A DNA stretch of 63,772 bases from Bacillus testis (GCF_001243895.1 NZ_LN851186.1:286995-350766); one strand, 5' to 3'; positions 1 through 11,886 are shown, numbered from the stretch's first letter. The notes: generated by a model not told the origin, from the sequence alone. Translations and numbers: made by a program.

Positions 1-168
1 ATATGTAAGAATAAGACGGTGGTTTGAATTGACGTTATAAGGGTATTGTTTTATTATTTCGCCATCCTGTTCATCTAGGTACTGGACAAAATCAAAAAAT
101 AAAGTCATCTTGAATGTTTTATATGATCCATATTTTGGCGAATATAGAAATAGATAAGAGCACCTGAG

Positions 169-217
169 TTGCAAAACGGTTTTTTTTCTCATATAATTAT
201 AGTCAAATATAGTCAAA
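169..217 (+). promoter_or_regulatory. ctsR promoter with CtsR operator
   Basis: A sigma-A promoter is visible: TTGCAA at 169-174 and TATAAT at 192-197 with a 17-base spacer. Immediately downstream, at 201-217, lie two direct AGTCAAA heptads separated by TAT, followed by a partial third copy. This matches the known CtsR box of tandem GTCAAA heptads. The operator covers the transcription start, so CtsR should repress its own operon and heat shock should relieve it. Bases 1-168 hold no gene that I can recognise. Confidence 0.9.
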
Positions 218-264
218 GTCAATAAAAAGCTTTCTTTACTTTAAGTCAGATTGGAGGAGGGAAG

Positions 265-726
265 ATGAAAAACATATCTGATATAATTGAGAATTACTTA
301 AAGCATGTACTTGATCAGAGCGATAAAGAAATTGCCCTAATTAAGCGTAGTGAGATTGCGGATAAATTCCAATGCGTTCCTTCTCAAATCAATTATGTTA
401 TTAATACTCGGTTTACCACAGAAAAAGGATATGTTGTAGAAAGCAAGCGTGGAGGCGGCGGTTATATCCGGATCACTAAGGTCCATTTATATGACCATGC
501 CCACGTAATAGACCAGCTCATTGAGCTAATTGAAGAAAAATTGCCGCAGCAAATGGCGGAAAATATGATCTATAGACTCGTTGATGAGGAAATAATCACC
601 AAAAGGGAAGCCAAAATCATGCTTAGCGCGATTGACCGTTCGGTGATTATGATTGATCTTCCACACAGGGATGAATTGCGGGCAAGAGTCATGAAGGCCA
701 TGCTCACGAGTTTGAAATATCAATAA
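265..726 (+). CDS. ctsR: CtsR, class III heat-shock repressor
   Basis: CtsR is the dimeric DNA-binding repressor of clpC, clpP, clpE and its own operon. The 153-residue length is normal for the family. The N-terminal winged helix-turn-helix carries the diagnostic glycine-rich wing (GGGG at residues 63-66, then YIRI), which is the heat-sensing and DNA-contacting element. The C-terminal four-helix dimer domain follows. The ATG is preceded by a strong GGAGGAGGG ribosome site. It is the first gene of the ctsR-mcsA-mcsB-clpC operon, directly behind a CtsR box, so it is autoregulated. Under stress McsB and ClpCP remove it. Confidence 0.97.
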   Translation: MKNISDIIENYLKHVLDQSDKEIALIKRSEIADKFQCVPSQINYVINTRFTTEKGYVVESKRGGGGYIRITKVHLYDHAHVIDQLIELIEEKLPQQMAENMIYRLVDEEIITKREAKIMLSAIDRSVIMIDLPHRDELRARVMKAMLTSLKYQ

Positions 727-748
727 ATTAAGTCAGAGGTGACTCGGA

Positions 749-1306
749 ATGCTTTGTCAGGAATGCAAACAAAATCCGGCGACCCATCATTTCAGAAAAA
801 TCGTCAATGGGGAAAAAGTAGAAGTTTATTTATGCGATAAATGTTCTCAGGAAAAAGGCGAGATGTTTATGTTGAATGGCAATCCCTACTTTTCCTTGAA
901 TAGCCTTTTAGCCGGCTTATTAAATATAGAACCCAACTATAAAAAAGCACAGCAGAATACATTCGCAAACAGCCTGGAAGATGTACGTTGTGACCATTGC
1001 CATATGAGCTATAAAGAATTTGCCCGGATTGGCAGATTTGGCTGTGCCCATTGCTACACCTCTTTTGAGAAGCAGTTGGAGCCTATTTTAAAAAGATTGC
1101 ATGGAGGAAATTCCACTCATGTCGGAAAGATTCCTGAACGGATCGGCGGAGGTATTTCTTTGCGGAAGCGAATCAATGATTTAAAGGCCGAACTGCAGGA
1201 AAGTATCCAACGGGAAGAATTTGAACGAGCAGCTGAGCTGCGGGATGAAATCCGTGCCCTTGAAAAAGAGAATAGCAATTCGCCAAAGGGGGAGAACCAT
1301 TCATGA
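749..1306 (+). CDS. mcsA: McsA, zinc-binding activator of the McsB arginine kinase
   Basis: McsA (185 residues) activates the protein arginine kinase McsB and is an adaptor in protein quality control. Four CxxC pairs are visible: C3/C6, C29/C32, C81/C84 and C99/C102, forming two zinc modules that also sense thiol stress. The C-terminus (about residues 140-175) is a UVR-type helical hairpin rich in Glu, Lys and Arg, like the UvrB-UvrC interaction motif. It sits 22 bases behind ctsR and its end overlaps mcsB by four bases, which implies coupled translation of activator and kinase. Confidence 0.96.
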   Translation: MLCQECKQNPATHHFRKIVNGEKVEVYLCDKCSQEKGEMFMLNGNPYFSLNSLLAGLLNIEPNYKKAQQNTFANSLEDVRCDHCHMSYKEFARIGRFGCAHCYTSFEKQLEPILKRLHGGNSTHVGKIPERIGGGISLRKRINDLKAELQESIQREEFERAAELRDEIRALEKENSNSPKGENHS

Positions 1307-2370
1307 GTTTAAAACATTTCATTGATCGTGCTTTAAGTTCCTGGATGGATGAAACCGGACCTGAAACAGATATTGTTTTAAGCAGCCGGATCCGTTTGGC
1401 CAGAAACTTAAATGATCATCTGTTCCCAACGATTCTTAAGCAGGAAGAGGCAAATGAGATTATAGAAGAAGTGGAACAGCATTTGTCCCGCTTAAGAGAT
1501 GAAGAAGGATACGAGTTCATTAAGATGTCTGAGTTGCAGCCTCTTGAAAAAAGAGTTTTGGTTGAGAAGCATGCCATTTCGCCTCTTTTGGCTGAAGACT
1601 CTCCTTTTGGAGCCTGTTTGTTGTCACAAGATGAGAAATTGAGCATTATGATTAATGAAGAAGACCATATCCGGATTCAATGCATGCTTTCCGGATTGCA
1701 ATTGGCGGAAGCTTTGAATATGGCCAATAAGCTGGACGATTATATTGAACAGCAACTGGATTATGCCTTTGATGAAAAGAAAGGGTATTTAACAAGTTGT
1801 CCGACCAATACAGGTACTGGACTGAGAGCATCTGTTATGATGCATCTGCCTGGATTGGTCCTCACTCAGCAAATGAAAAATATAGTACCTGCCATCAACC
1901 AGCTGGGTCTTGTGGTGCGCGGGATATATGGCGAAGGCAGTGAAGCGCTGGGCGATATTTTTCAAATTTCCAACCAAATCACGCTTGGAAAATCGGAAGT
2001 TGATATTGTAGAAGATTTAAAAAGTGTAGTGGAACAAATAATCACCCAAGAAAGATTGGCAAGGGAAGCATTAGTCAAGGCGTCAAACATACAATTAGAA
2101 GATAGAGTGTTCAGATCCTTGGGTGTGCTGGAAAACGCCCGGATTATTGAATTGAAGGAAGCTGCGAGATGCCTGTCAGATGTTAGACTGGGCATAGATT
2201 TGGGGTATATCAAAAATATATCGACCACAATCCTGAATGAATTAATGATATTGACACAGCCTGGATTCCTCCAACAGTATGCGGGAGGAGAAATGAGAGC
2301 GGAGGAAAGAGACCAGCGCCGCGCTTCATTTATCAGAGACCGGCTGAATATGGAAAAAGACAAAGCGTAA
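1303..2370 (+). CDS. mcsB: McsB, protein arginine kinase
   Basis: McsB phosphorylates arginines on proteins, marking them for ClpCP degradation, and inactivates CtsR. The 355-residue protein has the phosphagen-kinase catalytic fold without the eukaryotic N-terminal domain. [10 protein letters not shown] near residues 27-36 and [18 protein letters not shown] near residues 166-183 bind the nucleotide and contain the conserved Cys. The [18 protein letters not shown] segment follows. The ATG overlaps the mcsA stop (ATGA). The C-terminal arginine-rich segment ends in a lysine-rich tail. All expected motifs are present, so it should be active. Confidence 0.96.
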   Translation: MSLKHFIDRALSSWMDETGPETDIVLSSRIRLARNLNDHLFPTILKQEEANEIIEEVEQHLSRLRDEEGYEFIKMSELQPLEKRVLVEKHAISPLLAEDSPFGACLLSQDEKLSIMINEEDHIRIQCMLSGLQLAEALNMANKLDDYIEQQLDYAFDEKKGYLTSCPTNTGTGLRASVMMHLPGLVLTQQMKNIVPAINQLGLVVRGIYGEGSEALGDIFQISNQITLGKSEVDIVEDLKSVVEQIITQERLAREALVKASNIQLEDRVFRSLGVLENARIIELKEAARCLSDVRLGIDLGYIKNISTTILNELMILTQPGFLQQYAGGEMRAEERDQRRASFIRDRLNMEKDKA

Positions 2371-2383
2371 GGAGGCTATATAT

Positions 2384-4831
2384 ATGATGTTCGGAAGATT
2401 TACTGAAAGAGCCCAAAAGGTACTGGCATTGGCGCAGGAAGAAGCAATCCGTTTAGGCCATAACAATATTGGTACAGAACATATTTTATTAGGACTTGTA
2501 CGTGAAGGAGACGGCATTGCTGCCAAAGCCTTATACGCTTTAGGATTGGGTGCGGATAAAATCCAAAAAGAAGTAGAAAACCTCATCGGCAAGGGCCAAG
2601 AAACGGCCCAAACGATTCATTATACACCACGGGCCAAGAAAGTAATCGAGCTTTCAATGGACGAAGCCCGCAAATTAGGCCATTCATACGTGGGCACAGA
2701 ACATATCCTCCTCGGCTTAATCCGTGAAGGGGAAGGAGTAGCGGCAAGAGTCCTCAATAATTTGGGCGTAAGTTTGAATAAAGCTCGCCAGCAAGTATTG
2801 CAGCTATTAGGAAGCAATGAATCTGCCGGCCACCAAGGCAATACAACATCTGCCGCAAGCACGCCTACTTTGGATAGCTTGGCACGTGATTTGACTGTTA
2901 CTGCCCGCGAAGGAAGCCTTGACCCTGTTATCGGCAGAAGCAAAGAGATACAGCGCGTCATCGAAGTGCTGAGCAGACGGACAAAAAACAACCCTGTCTT
3001 GATCGGGGAGCCTGGTGTGGGTAAAACAGCCATTGCCGAGGGATTGGCACAGCAGATTGTCAATAATGAAGTACCGGAGATTCTACGGGATAAACGTGTC
3101 ATGACCCTTGATATGGGAACCGTCGTAGCCGGCACAAAATATCGTGGCGAATTTGAAGACCGTTTAAAGAAAGTCATGGATGAAATCCGGGCTGCCGGCA
3201 ATATCATCTTATTCATCGACGAACTACACACGCTGATTGGAGCAGGCGGAGCAGAAGGAGCAATCGACGCTTCCAATATCCTGAAACCTTCCTTGGCGCG
3301 CGGAGAGCTTCAATGCATAGGTGCTACTACATTGGATGAATATCGCAAATACATCGAAAAAGATGCAGCGTTGGAACGCCGCTTCCAGCCAATCCAAGTA
3401 GATGAGCCGACAGTAGAGGAATCTATCCAAATCCTTAAAGGGCTGCGTGACCGTTATGAAGCCCACCACCGTGTGTCCATTACGGATGAAGCGATTGAAG
3501 CAGCCGTAAAAATGTCTGACCGTTATATCTCTGACCGCTTTTTGCCGGATAAAGCGATCGATTTGATTGATGAAGCAGGCTCAAAAGTACGCTTGCGTTC
3601 ATATACTACACCGCCTAACTTAAAAGAGCTTGAAGTGAAGCTGGAAGAAGTGCGCAAAGAAAAAGACGCTGCCGTGCAGAGCCAAGAGTTTGAAAAGGCC
3701 GCTTCTCTTCGCGATTCTGAACAGCGCTTGCGCGAAAAATTAGAAGATACGAAGAAAACGTGGAAAGAGCAGCAAGGCAAAGAAAACAGTGAAGTGACAG
3801 TGGATGATATCGCAACAGTTGTATCCAATTGGACGGGGGTTCCTGTGACGAAGCTGGCCCAGACTGAATCTGATAAGCTTCTGAATATGGAAAACATCCT
3901 TCATGAACGTGTGATTGGCCAAGATGAAGCCGTAAAAGCTGTGGCCAAGGCTGTCCGGCGTGCGAGAGCGGGTCTAAAAGATCCTAAGCGCCCGGTTGGT
4001 TCGTTCATTTTCCTCGGTCCTACTGGTGTCGGAAAAACAGAGCTTGCCAGAGCGTTGGCAGAATCTATTTTCGGCGATGAAGATGCGATGATCCGGGTAG
4101 ATATGTCCGAATATATGGAGAAACACTCGACATCCCGTTTGGTTGGTTCCCCTCCAGGATACGTAGGGTATGATGAAGGCGGGCAATTAACGGAAAAAGT
4201 CCGGAGAAAGCCTTATTCAGTCGTCCTGCTTGATGAAATTGAAAAAGCGCACCCGGATGTCTTTAATATCTTATTGCAAGTACTTGAAGATGGCCGTTTA
4301 ACAGATTCAAAAGGCCGTACAGTGGATTTCCGCAACACAATTTTGATCATGACTTCTAACGTGGGCGCTTCCGCATTAAAGAACAATAAATATGTAGGGT
4401 TTAATGTCCAGGAAGATACAGAAGCGGATTACAAAGATATGAAGTCTAAAGTGATGGAAGAATTGAAAAAGGCGTTCCGTCCTGAATTCCTGAACAGAAT
4501 AGACGAAATGATCGTATTCCATTCCTTGGAGAAGAAACATCTTCAAGAAATTGTTCACCTTATGGCAAAACAGCTTCTTACACGTTTGGAAGAGCAAGAA
4601 ATCTATTGTGAATTAACTGAAGCAGCCATTGCCAAAATTGCAGAGGAAGGATATGACCCTGAATACGGAGCCCGTCCGTTGCGTCGTTCTCTCCAAAAGC
4701 ATGTAGAAGATAAATTATCAGAAGAACTGCTTAAAGGCAGTATCCAAAAAGGTAATCATATAGTCATTGATTTTGCTGATGGCGATTTCCAAGTAAAGCC
4801 TGCCGAAGTTGTTGCTTCCTTGAGTAAATAA
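2384..4831 (+). CDS. clpC: ClpC, AAA+ unfoldase of the ClpCP protease
   Basis: ClpC unfolds substrates and feeds them to ClpP. In order, the 815 residues show two Clp_N repeats (1-150, with paired GTEHILLGL motifs), a first AAA+ module with Walker A GEPGVGKT near 208-215, a coiled UVR-like middle domain near 415-480, a second AAA+ module with GPTGVGKT near 545-552, and a C-terminal D2-small domain. The YVGF tripeptide loop near 671, which docks into ClpP, is intact. The ATG-ATG start follows AAGGAGG. It closes the operon, and a strong terminator follows directly. Confidence 0.97.
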   Translation: MMFGRFTERAQKVLALAQEEAIRLGHNNIGTEHILLGLVREGDGIAAKALYALGLGADKIQKEVENLIGKGQETAQTIHYTPRAKKVIELSMDEARKLGHSYVGTEHILLGLIREGEGVAARVLNNLGVSLNKARQQVLQLLGSNESAGHQGNTTSAASTPTLDSLARDLTVTAREGSLDPVIGRSKEIQRVIEVLSRRTKNNPVLIGEPGVGKTAIAEGLAQQIVNNEVPEILRDKRVMTLDMGTVVAGTKYRGEFEDRLKKVMDEIRAAGNIILFIDELHTLIGAGGAEGAIDASNILKPSLARGELQCIGATTLDEYRKYIEKDAALERRFQPIQVDEPTVEESIQILKGLRDRYEAHHRVSITDEAIEAAVKMSDRYISDRFLPDKAIDLIDEAGSKVRLRSYTTPPNLKELEVKLEEVRKEKDAAVQSQEFEKAASLRDSEQRLREKLEDTKKTWKEQQGKENSEVTVDDIATVVSNWTGVPVTKLAQTESDKLLNMENILHERVIGQDEAVKAVAKAVRRARAGLKDPKRPVGSFIFLGPTGVGKTELARALAESIFGDEDAMIRVDMSEYMEKHSTSRLVGSPPGYVGYDEGGQLTEKVRRKPYSVVLLDEIEKAHPDVFNILLQVLEDGRLTDSKGRTVDFRNTILIMTSNVGASALKNNKYVGFNVQEDTEADYKDMKSKVMEELKKAFRPEFLNRIDEMIVFHSLEKKHLQEIVHLMAKQLLTRLEEQEIYCELTEAAIAKIAEEGYDPEYGARPLRRSLQKHVEDKLSEELLKGSIQKGNHIVIDFADGDFQVKPAEVVASLSK

Positions 4832-4842
4832 GCTTGAATGCT

Positions 4843-4874
4843 GGCACAGAGCTATACTGACTCTGTGCCTTTTT
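4843..4874 (+). terminator. Terminator of the ctsR-clpC operon
   Basis: GGCACAGAG (4843-4851) pairs perfectly with CTCTGTGCC (4861-4869) and is followed by TTTTT. This is a textbook intrinsic terminator 11 bases after the clpC stop, separating the heat-shock operon from radA. Confidence 0.9.
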
Positions 4875-5054
4875 GGCTTAAATAAGCCAGCTAAACCCTT
4901 GAGATAGGGCAGTTAATTTAATCTTATTTTAAGAAAACTTTCTTATACTAGACTAGAAAGTAAATAATGGCAGTTATTTTGCCTGTTACCATATTAATGT
5001 TATAACTGTACTAGATAGAATATACACTTATACGGAGAAAAAGGAGGAACGTCA

Positions 5055-6440
5055 TTGGCAAAAAAGAAAACAAAATTCATTTGCCAATCATGCGGATACG
5101 AATCGGCTAAATGGATGGGAAAATGTCCAGGGTGCGGGGAATGGAACAAAATGATTGAAGAAGTTGAATTTGTTAAGCCTGCCAGAAAAGGAGCCTTCAC
5201 CCACAGCGATGGTACAGGTTCAGGTGTCCGGGCCAAGGCCGCTCCCATCACGTCTATACAGACTTCCCATGAATCACGGATGAAAACCAATTTAAATGAG
5301 CTCAATCGGGCACTCGGAGGCGGCATTGTCAATGGTTCGCTTGTGCTGATAGGCGGCGATCCGGGAATCGGCAAGTCGACATTGTTGCTGCAGGTTTCCG
5401 CACAGTTGGCCCAAAAGCAGCAAAAAGTTTTATATGTGTCCGGGGAAGAGTCCGTCAAGCAGACTAAGCTGCGAGCAGATCGGTTAGGGACGGTATCTGA
5501 AGATTTATTTGTTTTTTCTGAGACGGATATGGAGTTTATCGAGCAGGCCATAGAGGAAGTACAGCCTAATCTAGTGGTCATCGACAGTATACAGACTGTG
5601 TTCCATCCAGAGGTCACATCCGCACCGGGAAGCGTATCGCAGGTTAGGGAATGTACTGCCATGCTTATGAGGATCGCTAAAACGAAGGGTATAGCCATTT
5701 TTATAGTAGGTCACGTTACAAAAGAAGGCAATATCGCCGGGCCAAGGCTTCTTGAGCATATGGTGGATACCGTGCTTTATTTTGAAGGCGAAAGGCATCA
5801 TACGTACCGAATAGTCAGAGCGGTCAAAAATCGGTTCGGCAGCACGAATGAAATGGGTATCTTTGAAATGAAAGAACATGGCCTTGAAGAAGTGGAAAAT
5901 CCATCTGAAATTTTCCTTGAGGAACGTTCTCAGGGAGCGGCAGGCAGTACGGTTGTCGCCTCGATGGAAGGTACACGGCCGGTCTTGGTAGAAATCCAAG
6001 CATTGATTGCCCCTACCAGTTTCGGTAACCCGCGGCGGATGGCTACCGGCATCGACTATAATCGCGTGCCTTTACTGATGGCAGTGCTTGAAAAACGTGT
6101 TGGGCTGCTGCTTCAGAACCAGGATGCTTACCTAAAAGTGGCTGGCGGCGTTAAGTTGGATGAGCCCGCTATCGATCTGGCAATTGCTGTGTCCATAGCT
6201 TCAAGTTTTCGGGACCAGCCTACAAGGCAAACGGATTGCATTATCGGCGAGGTCGGCTTAACAGGTGAAGTACGCAGGGTGTCAAGAATTGAACAGCGCG
6301 TCCAGGAAGCGGCAAAACTGGGATTTACACGAATCATCTTGCCAGAGAACAATATTGGTGGATGGAAAGTGCCAAATGGCGTAGAGATTATTGGCGTATC
6401 TACCGTAGCGGATGCGCTCCGTGAAGCCTTAGGAGGGTAA
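5055..6440 (+). CDS. radA: RadA/Sms, branch-migration ATPase in DNA repair
   Basis: RadA is a RecA-like ATPase that processes recombination intermediates in the nucleoid. The 461 residues begin with a zinc finger (C10, C13, C24, C27), then a RecA core with Walker [10 protein letters not shown] near 100-108 and the RadA-specific KNRFG motif near 258. A Lon-protease-like C-terminal domain follows that lacks protease activity in the family. The start is TTG behind AAGGAGGA, and the MAKKKTKF N-terminus aligns with the family start. It is followed after two bases by disA, a conserved pair. Confidence 0.95.
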   Translation: MAKKKTKFICQSCGYESAKWMGKCPGCGEWNKMIEEVEFVKPARKGAFTHSDGTGSGVRAKAAPITSIQTSHESRMKTNLNELNRALGGGIVNGSLVLIGGDPGIGKSTLLLQVSAQLAQKQQKVLYVSGEESVKQTKLRADRLGTVSEDLFVFSETDMEFIEQAIEEVQPNLVVIDSIQTVFHPEVTSAPGSVSQVRECTAMLMRIAKTKGIAIFIVGHVTKEGNIAGPRLLEHMVDTVLYFEGERHHTYRIVRAVKNRFGSTNEMGIFEMKEHGLEEVENPSEIFLEERSQGAAGSTVVASMEGTRPVLVEIQALIAPTSFGNPRRMATGIDYNRVPLLMAVLEKRVGLLLQNQDAYLKVAGGVKLDEPAIDLAIAVSIASSFRDQPTRQTDCIIGEVGLTGEVRRVSRIEQRVQEAAKLGFTRIILPENNIGGWKVPNGVEIIGVSTVADALREALGG

Positions 6441-6442
6441 TT

Positions 6443-7516
6443 ATGAGTGAAAAAAGGGCTGATAAAACAAAATCGGAAATATTACAACTAGTGTCTCCCG
6501 GGACTCCTTTGCGCGCAGGGATAGATAATGTTCTAAGAGCCAACACAGGCGGACTAATCGTCGTAGGCTTCAATGATAAAATGAAAACAATCGTAGAAGG
6601 CGGCTTTAAGATCGGTTGCCCTTATTCGCCAAGTTCCTTGTATGAATTGGCCAAGATGGATGGGGCCATCATCCTGAATGAGGCAGCCGACAAAATTCTA
6701 CTTGCCAATGCCCAATTGTTGCCTGACACTTCTTTTTCATCAAGCGAGACAGGAATGCGCCACCGAACAGCCGAGCGTGTGGCAAAAGAAACAAAGGCAT
6801 TGGTCATTGCCATTTCACAGCGGCGAAATATCATCACTGTTTATCAAGGGAACTTCCGCTATTCGCTGAAAGATATGGGTGTGATTCTGACCAAAGCTAA
6901 TCAGGCGGTCCAGACGCTGGAAAAATATAAAATCGTTTTGCATCAAAGCATCAGCGGGCTTGGACTAATGGAGTTCGAGGACGCGGTTACCTATGCGGAT
7001 GTCACTCGGGTGCTTCATCGCTATATCATGTTCATCCGGATCAAAAATGAATTGCTCTCTTACTTGACTGAATTGGGAGTGGAAGGAAGGCTCATCCGGT
7101 TGCAGATGAATGAAGTCATTTCATCGCTGGAAGAGGAAGGCGAGTTGATTATCGAGGACTATATGTGCTCAGATGACCTTGATGTCAAGGAGATTGTTGC
7201 CCGCCTGCATGAGCTTTCGCAGCAACCATTGATTGAAGATAATACAATCTTGAAGGCACTGGGATACAACGGCTATGTCCAATTGGACGAAATTATTGTG
7301 CCGAGAGGTTATCGCTTGCTCCATAAAATACCAAGGCTTCCGGCTTTGATCATCGACAACTTGGTGCAATCCTTCGATAACTTTAAAGAAATTATGAACG
7401 CTTCGGTAGAAGAATTAGATGACGTGGAAGGAATCGGTGAAGTAAGGGCGAAAAAGATAAGAGAAGGATTACGGACGCTTAGAAATCAACTCCATGATGC
7501 AGAACGAATGATGTAA
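6443..7516 (+). CDS. disA: DisA, DNA-scanning diadenylate cyclase
   Basis: DisA condenses two ATP into c-di-AMP and scans DNA, so its activity falls at branched or damaged DNA. The N-terminal DAC domain shows both signature motifs, DGA at 73-75 and RHR at 106-108. A helical spine follows, and a C-terminal helix-hairpin-helix domain ([20 protein letters not shown]) binds branched DNA. The length of 357 residues is typical. It begins two bases after radA, whose product in Bacillus is known to interact with and limit DisA. Confidence 0.96.
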   Translation: MSEKRADKTKSEILQLVSPGTPLRAGIDNVLRANTGGLIVVGFNDKMKTIVEGGFKIGCPYSPSSLYELAKMDGAIILNEAADKILLANAQLLPDTSFSSSETGMRHRTAERVAKETKALVIAISQRRNIITVYQGNFRYSLKDMGVILTKANQAVQTLEKYKIVLHQSISGLGLMEFEDAVTYADVTRVLHRYIMFIRIKNELLSYLTELGVEGRLIRLQMNEVISSLEEEGELIIEDYMCSDDLDVKEIVARLHELSQQPLIEDNTILKALGYNGYVQLDEIIVPRGYRLLHKIPRLPALIIDNLVQSFDNFKEIMNASVEELDDVEGIGEVRAKKIREGLRTLRNQLHDAERMM

Positions 7517-7624
7517 TGCTATTATTTCAATCGTTGCTATTCTGTGACAATTTATAAAACTGCCTATCAATCAGTTTTTAAACACATTAATACGTATATA
7601 ATGAAAATAAAGGGAGGTGAAGGG

Positions 7625-8722
7625 ATGTTAAAGCGTATTATACAAGCATGTTTCATTATTTTTGGTGGAACACTGGGGATGTTTCTTATTCCTAAATTAT
7701 TAATCTTAATAAATGCTGATGATATTAACTATATTAACAATCCTTATGTAACAGCTATTTTAGGTGCAATCATATTTTATATTTTTACTTTTTGGACAAT
7801 CGATTATGTGGTTAATTTTGTAAAATGGATTGAAGAAGGATTGGTGAAAGCTCCTATAACCGATTTGATTTTCGGGAGCTTAGGACTGATCGTCGGTCTC
7901 TTTGTGGCTTTTTTAATCAGCTTTGCGATATCTGCCATTGAAGTGCCGATTGTTAACACAATCGCACCTATTTTGATTACTTTGCTGTTCGGCTATTTAG
8001 GATTCCAGGTAGGTTTTAAGAAGCGGGATGAACTGCTTGGGCTGATACGGAATTCCAAAAAGAAAAACCCTGTTGATGAAGAAATGGCTGAAGAGGAACA
8101 ACAGCAAGATCATTCAACCTATAAAATATTGGATACTAGTGTCATTATCGATGGAAGGATTGCGGATATCTGCCAGACTGGGTTCATTGAAGGAACGCTT
8201 GTCATACCTCAATTCGTGCTCGAAGAACTGCAGCATATCGCTGATTCTTCAGATGCGCTCAAGCGGAACAGAGGCCGCAGGGGCCTAGATGTCCTGAATC
8301 GGATCCAAAAAGAATTAGCGGTGAAGGTCCAATTCTATGAAGGCGATTTCGAAGATATACAAGAAGTGGACAGCAAGCTGATTAAGTTATCAAAAGTCAT
8401 GCATGGTGTTCTGGTAACGAATGACTTCAACTTAAATAAAGTGTGCGAATTCCAAAATGTCCCCGTTCTGAACATCAACGACTTGGCTAATGCGATCAAG
8501 CCGGTTGTCATACCTGGGGAGGAAATGAATGTCCTTGTCATCAAAGACGGTAAAGAGCAAAACCAAGGTGTCGCTTATCTAGACGATGGCACCATGATTG
8601 TTGTTGAAGACGGCAGGGATTATATCGGCAAGCAAATCGATGTCATCGTAACGAGTGTGCTGCAGACCTCTGCGGGGCGCATGATTTTTGCCAAACCAAA
8701 ATTGCTTGAGAAAGCATTATAA
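7625..8722 (+). CDS. yacL: YacL, membrane-anchored PIN/TRAM domain protein
   Basis: This 365-residue protein has an N-terminal membrane region with about four hydrophobic segments (residues 1-140). A PIN-like nuclease domain follows ([17 protein letters not shown], then conserved acids including the TNDFNLNKV segment), and a C-terminal TRAM RNA-binding domain. I chose ATG 7625 over an upstream in-frame codon at 7544 because GGGAGGTGA sits just ahead of it and [10 protein letters not shown] matches the Bacillus family start. Its cellular role is not settled; membrane-associated RNA processing or decay is an inference from its domains. Confidence 0.88.
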   Translation: MLKRIIQACFIIFGGTLGMFLIPKLLILINADDINYINNPYVTAILGAIIFYIFTFWTIDYVVNFVKWIEEGLVKAPITDLIFGSLGLIVGLFVAFLISFAISAIEVPIVNTIAPILITLLFGYLGFQVGFKKRDELLGLIRNSKKKNPVDEEMAEEEQQQDHSTYKILDTSVIIDGRIADICQTGFIEGTLVIPQFVLEELQHIADSSDALKRNRGRRGLDVLNRIQKELAVKVQFYEGDFEDIQEVDSKLIKLSKVMHGVLVTNDFNLNKVCEFQNVPVLNINDLANAIKPVVIPGEEMNVLVIKDGKEQNQGVAYLDDGTMIVVEDGRDYIGKQIDVIVTSVLQTSAGRMIFAKPKLLEKAL

Positions 8723-8724
8723 AA

Positions 8725-8792
8725 ATACATGTCCTGGCATGTATCCAAGAAAAAGGCGGACTCTAAGACACTATGTAGTCCGTCCTTTCTCT
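8725..8792 (+). terminator. Two hairpins between yacL and ispD
   Basis: ATACATG/CATGTAT (8725-8731 with 8738-8744) forms a small hairpin. GGCGGACT (8755-8762) pairs with AGTCCGTCC (8777-8785) and is followed by a pyrimidine-rich run TTTCT. The second hairpin looks like a weak terminator or attenuator, which would reduce readthrough from yacL into ispD. Confidence 0.5.
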
Positions 8793-8828
8793 GTTTATGG
8801 TCTGGGCATACAGAAAGATGGGTATCAG

Positions 8829-9548
8829 TTGAACAGTTCGTATGATGTGATTGTCCTTGCAGCTGGGCAGGGGAAAAGAATGAAAGCGGGTAAAAATAAG
8901 GTATTCCTGGAGCTTTCAGGCGTTCCTTTGATTATCCATACGCTTCAGGTATTTGCGGAAGATAAGCGATGCGAACGCATCATCCTTCCGATCAACCCCG
9001 CAGAGCGTCCTTTGTTTAATAAATTAATCGCTTCCTTCAGCCTAGAGGAAAAAATACAGATGGCAGAAGGGGGAAAAGAACGGCAAAATAGTGTGTATAA
9101 CGGGCTGCAGCTAGTGAAGGCGGACCGTGAACGCCTGGTCCTCGTACATGATGGAGCCCGCCCCTTTGTTTCCAAAAAGACGATTGATGCCTTGCTTGAA
9201 ACAGCAGCTAGATCGGGAAGCGCTATTCCCGGGGTCCGCGTCAAAGACACCATTAAAAAAGTAGCGGAAGGGCGCGTTGAACAAACAGTCGAACGGGCAA
9301 ATCTATGGGCCGTACATACGCCCCAGGCTTTTCGCTTCGATATCTTAAAGAAAGCGCATGATGAAGCGGAAGCGGCTGCTTATTTGGGGACAGATGACGC
9401 CAGTCTGGTGGAACGCCTGGGGGAAGCTGTCTATATGGTTGAAGATGAATATACGAATATAAAAATAACCACGCCTGAAGATCTGGATGTGGCAGAAGCC
9501 ATATTGAAAAGAAGGAATGATGGCAATCTAAAAGGAGAGTTAATATAA
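8829..9548 (+). CDS. ispD: IspD, 2-C-methyl-D-erythritol 4-phosphate cytidylyltransferase
   Basis: IspD transfers CMP to methylerythritol phosphate, step three of the MEP isoprenoid pathway. The N-terminal nucleotide loop [15 protein letters not shown] is clear, and VHDGARPF and TTPEDL motifs follow. The reading frame is open further upstream, but the protein fold starts at about [12 protein letters not shown] therefore place the start at TTG 8829, giving about 239 residues; its ribosome site is weak, so the start is uncertain. It overlaps ispF by one base (TAATG), coupling two enzymes of one pathway. Confidence 0.92.
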   Translation: MNSSYDVIVLAAGQGKRMKAGKNKVFLELSGVPLIIHTLQVFAEDKRCERIILPINPAERPLFNKLIASFSLEEKIQMAEGGKERQNSVYNGLQLVKADRERLVLVHDGARPFVSKKTIDALLETAARSGSAIPGVRVKDTIKKVAEGRVEQTVERANLWAVHTPQAFRFDILKKAHDEAEAAAYLGTDDASLVERLGEAVYMVEDEYTNIKITTPEDLDVAEAILKRRNDGNLKGELI

Positions 9549-10024
9549 TGTATCGAATTGGACAAGGTTTTGACGTACACCAATTAGTAGAGGGCAGACC
9601 GCTGATCATGGGGGGGATCTCCATTCCATTTGAAAAGGGATTGCTTGGCCATTCCGATGCTGATGTTTTGCTCCATACAGTAGCTGATGCTTGCCTTGGC
9701 GCGATTGGCGAAGGGGACATCGGCAAGCATTTTCCGGATACAGACCCGGCGTTTAAAGACGCTGATTCAGCCAAACTGATGACGCATGTTTGGGAAATTG
9801 TCAAAAGCAAAGGGTATGAGTTGGGGAATATTGATTGCACAATCATTGCCCAAAGACCGAAAATGCTGCCGTATATCCCGCAAATCAGAGCCCGGATTGC
9901 CGAGCTATTGGAGGCTGACCAAGAAGTTGTCAATGTAAAGGCCACTACTACGGAAAAACTTGGTTTTACAGGGAGAGAAGAAGGGATAGCCGCTCAAGTA
10001 GCTGTATTGCTCAAGAAAAAATAG
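9548..10024 (+). CDS. ispF: IspF, 2-C-methyl-D-erythritol 2,4-cyclodiphosphate synthase
   Basis: IspF cyclises the IspE product with loss of CMP. The 158-residue length and the metal-binding residues of GQGFDVHQL (D9, H11) together with the HSDADVLLH segment near residues 36-44 are typical. The [17 protein letters not shown] end, here [18 protein letters not shown], is the conserved nucleotide-binding tail. The start codon shares a base with the ispD stop. The intervening enzyme IspE is not in this window, as is usual in Bacillus. Confidence 0.96.
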   Translation: MYRIGQGFDVHQLVEGRPLIMGGISIPFEKGLLGHSDADVLLHTVADACLGAIGEGDIGKHFPDTDPAFKDADSAKLMTHVWEIVKSKGYELGNIDCTIIAQRPKMLPYIPQIRARIAELLEADQEVVNVKATTTEKLGFTGREEGIAAQVAVLLKKK

Positions 10025-10132
10025 GAAGCAAGGTGCTGCTCTCTTTTTTCCGCCCCGATGAAGTGGTAGAATGAAAAGATATGCATGATAAAATCTTTAA
10101 ATAGTATTCATTTTGCTTAGGAGGCATTTATA

Positions 10133-11590
10133 ATGAGCAATCAAGTAAGGGTCCGCTATGCACCAAGCCCAACGGGACATCTGCATATTGGAAATGCTCG
10201 TACGGCATTATTCAATTATTTATTCGCACGCCATAAAGGCGGTACATTCATTATCCGTATTGAGGATACTGACCAAAAACGAAACATAGCCGATGGTGAA
10301 GAAAGCCAATTGAAATATTTGAAATGGCTAGGGATGGATTGGGATGAAAGTGTGGATTGTCCGGGAGAATATGGCCCATACCGCCAATCAGAGCGCAATG
10401 AGATTTACAGCAAGTACTACAATGAGCTTTTGGAAAAAGGGCTTGCCTATAAATGTTATTGTACGGAAGAAGAACTGGAAGCAGAACGTGAAGAGCAAAT
10501 GGCACGCGGTGAAACACCGAAGTATTCAGGCAAATGTCGCCATCTGACAGCGGAACAACGCGAAAAGCTTGAAAGCGAAGGCCGCAAGCCAAGCATCCGT
10601 TTTGCTGTTCCTGCCGGCAAGACCTATACGTTCGACGACATGGTTAAAGGAGAAGTTTCCTTTGAATCCGATGGCATTGGCGACCATGTGATCGTGAAGA
10701 AAGATGGAATCCCTACTTATAACTTCGCAGTAACGATTGATGATTATTTGATGAAAATCTCGCATGTACTACGCGGGGATGACCATATTTCTAATACGCC
10801 AAAACAATTGATGATTTATGAAGCATTAGGATGGGAACCACCTATATTTGGCCACATGACGCTGATCGTCAATGAAAGCCGCAAGAAATTGAGCAAACGC
10901 GATGAGTCCATCATCCAATTCATTGAACAATACGCTGACCTTGGCTATCTTCCTGAGGCGATCTTCAATTTCATCGCTTTATTAGGATGGGCTCCGGGTG
11001 GAGAAGAAGAACTGTTCACTAAAGAACAATTCATTGAGTTGTTCGATGAAAAACGCCTGTCTAAATCTCCGGCTTTATTCGATACTCAGAAGCTTACATG
11101 GATGAATAACCAATATATGAAGAAGATCGATATTGATCGCTTGACTGAATTGTCTCTTCCACATTTGGTGAAAGCGGGTCTGGTATCCGAACCGGTATCT
11201 CCGGAACGCATGGAATGGGTTCATAATCTGTTGTCTCTTTATCAGGAAAAAATGAGCTTCGGTGCAGAAATTGTTCCGCTATCTGAAGTTATTTTTAAAG
11301 ATGACGTACAATATGATGAAGAAAGCAAAGAAATACTTGCTGAAGAACAAGTTCCAGAAGTACTTGCCGCCTTCCGCGAAGAGCTGGATGCTTTGGAACA
11401 TTTCGAAGCAGACGGCATTAAAGCAGCTATGAAGGCTGTCCAAAAGAAAACAGGCCATAAAGGGAAGAAACTTTTCATGCCAATTCGTGTGGCTGTAACC
11501 GGCCAGATGCACGGTCCGGATCTTCCGCAGGCTATTGCTCTAATCGGCAGAGAAAAAATAAATAGTCGTTTAGCGAGTATTTTAGATTAA
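10133..11590 (+). CDS. gltX: GltX, glutamyl-tRNA synthetase
   Basis: GltX charges tRNA-Glu, and in most Firmicutes also tRNA-Gln for later amidation. The class I signatures are complete: [12 protein letters not shown] near residues 9-20 (HIGH motif) and KLSKRDE near 252-258 (KMSKS motif). The length of 485 residues is normal, with the helical anticodon-binding domain in the last third. The start follows TTAGGAGGC. It stands between ispF and the T-box-controlled cysE operon. Confidence 0.96.
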   Translation: MSNQVRVRYAPSPTGHLHIGNARTALFNYLFARHKGGTFIIRIEDTDQKRNIADGEESQLKYLKWLGMDWDESVDCPGEYGPYRQSERNEIYSKYYNELLEKGLAYKCYCTEEELEAEREEQMARGETPKYSGKCRHLTAEQREKLESEGRKPSIRFAVPAGKTYTFDDMVKGEVSFESDGIGDHVIVKKDGIPTYNFAVTIDDYLMKISHVLRGDDHISNTPKQLMIYEALGWEPPIFGHMTLIVNESRKKLSKRDESIIQFIEQYADLGYLPEAIFNFIALLGWAPGGEEELFTKEQFIELFDEKRLSKSPALFDTQKLTWMNNQYMKKIDIDRLTELSLPHLVKAGLVSEPVSPERMEWVHNLLSLYQEKMSFGAEIVPLSEVIFKDDVQYDEESKEILAEEQVPEVLAAFREELDALEHFEADGIKAAMKAVQKKTGHKGKKLFMPIRVAVTGQMHGPDLPQAIALIGREKINSRLASILD

Positions 11591-11639
11591 CAAAAAGTCT
11601 AAAATGTAATATAGTAATAATTAATTATGATATGCAGCG

Positions 11640-11886
11640 TTGATGGAGAGAAGTACGGAAATGATGCTTTTTAGAGAGAACCACCACAGGCTGAAAGTGG
11701 TTTAAGCTTTCTCGTTTCCCGAAATGCACTCTGGAGTCTCATGCCGAAGTCAGTAGGCATGAGCGGTATCATACCGTTATAATGATGAGTTGGGAAATGA
11801 TGCCTGCTAAGCAAGGCGGATGTTTCCAAACAGAGTGGAACCGCGCGGTTAAAGCGTCTCTGTCATGTGACAGAGACGCTTTTTTG
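11640..11886 (+). promoter_or_regulatory. T-box riboswitch, cysteine-specific, ahead of cysE-cysS
   Basis: The leader shows the conserved T-box antiterminator motif AGAGTGGAACCGCG at 11832-11845. It is followed by a long terminator, AGCGTCTCTGTCA paired with its complement and then TTTTTT, at about 11852-11886. In Stem I the specifier region GAAATGCAC carries codon TGC at 11725-11727, which reads cysteine. Uncharged tRNA-Cys should stabilise the antiterminator and switch on cysE and cysS. Stem I, with the AGAGAGAACCACC and CTGAAAGTGGTT parts, spans about 11645-11810. Confidence 0.93.

Noticed and set aside
8688..8828. A longer IspD with a 47-residue N-terminal extension
   Set aside because: The extension covers the end of yacL and the intergenic hairpins and is not part of the family.
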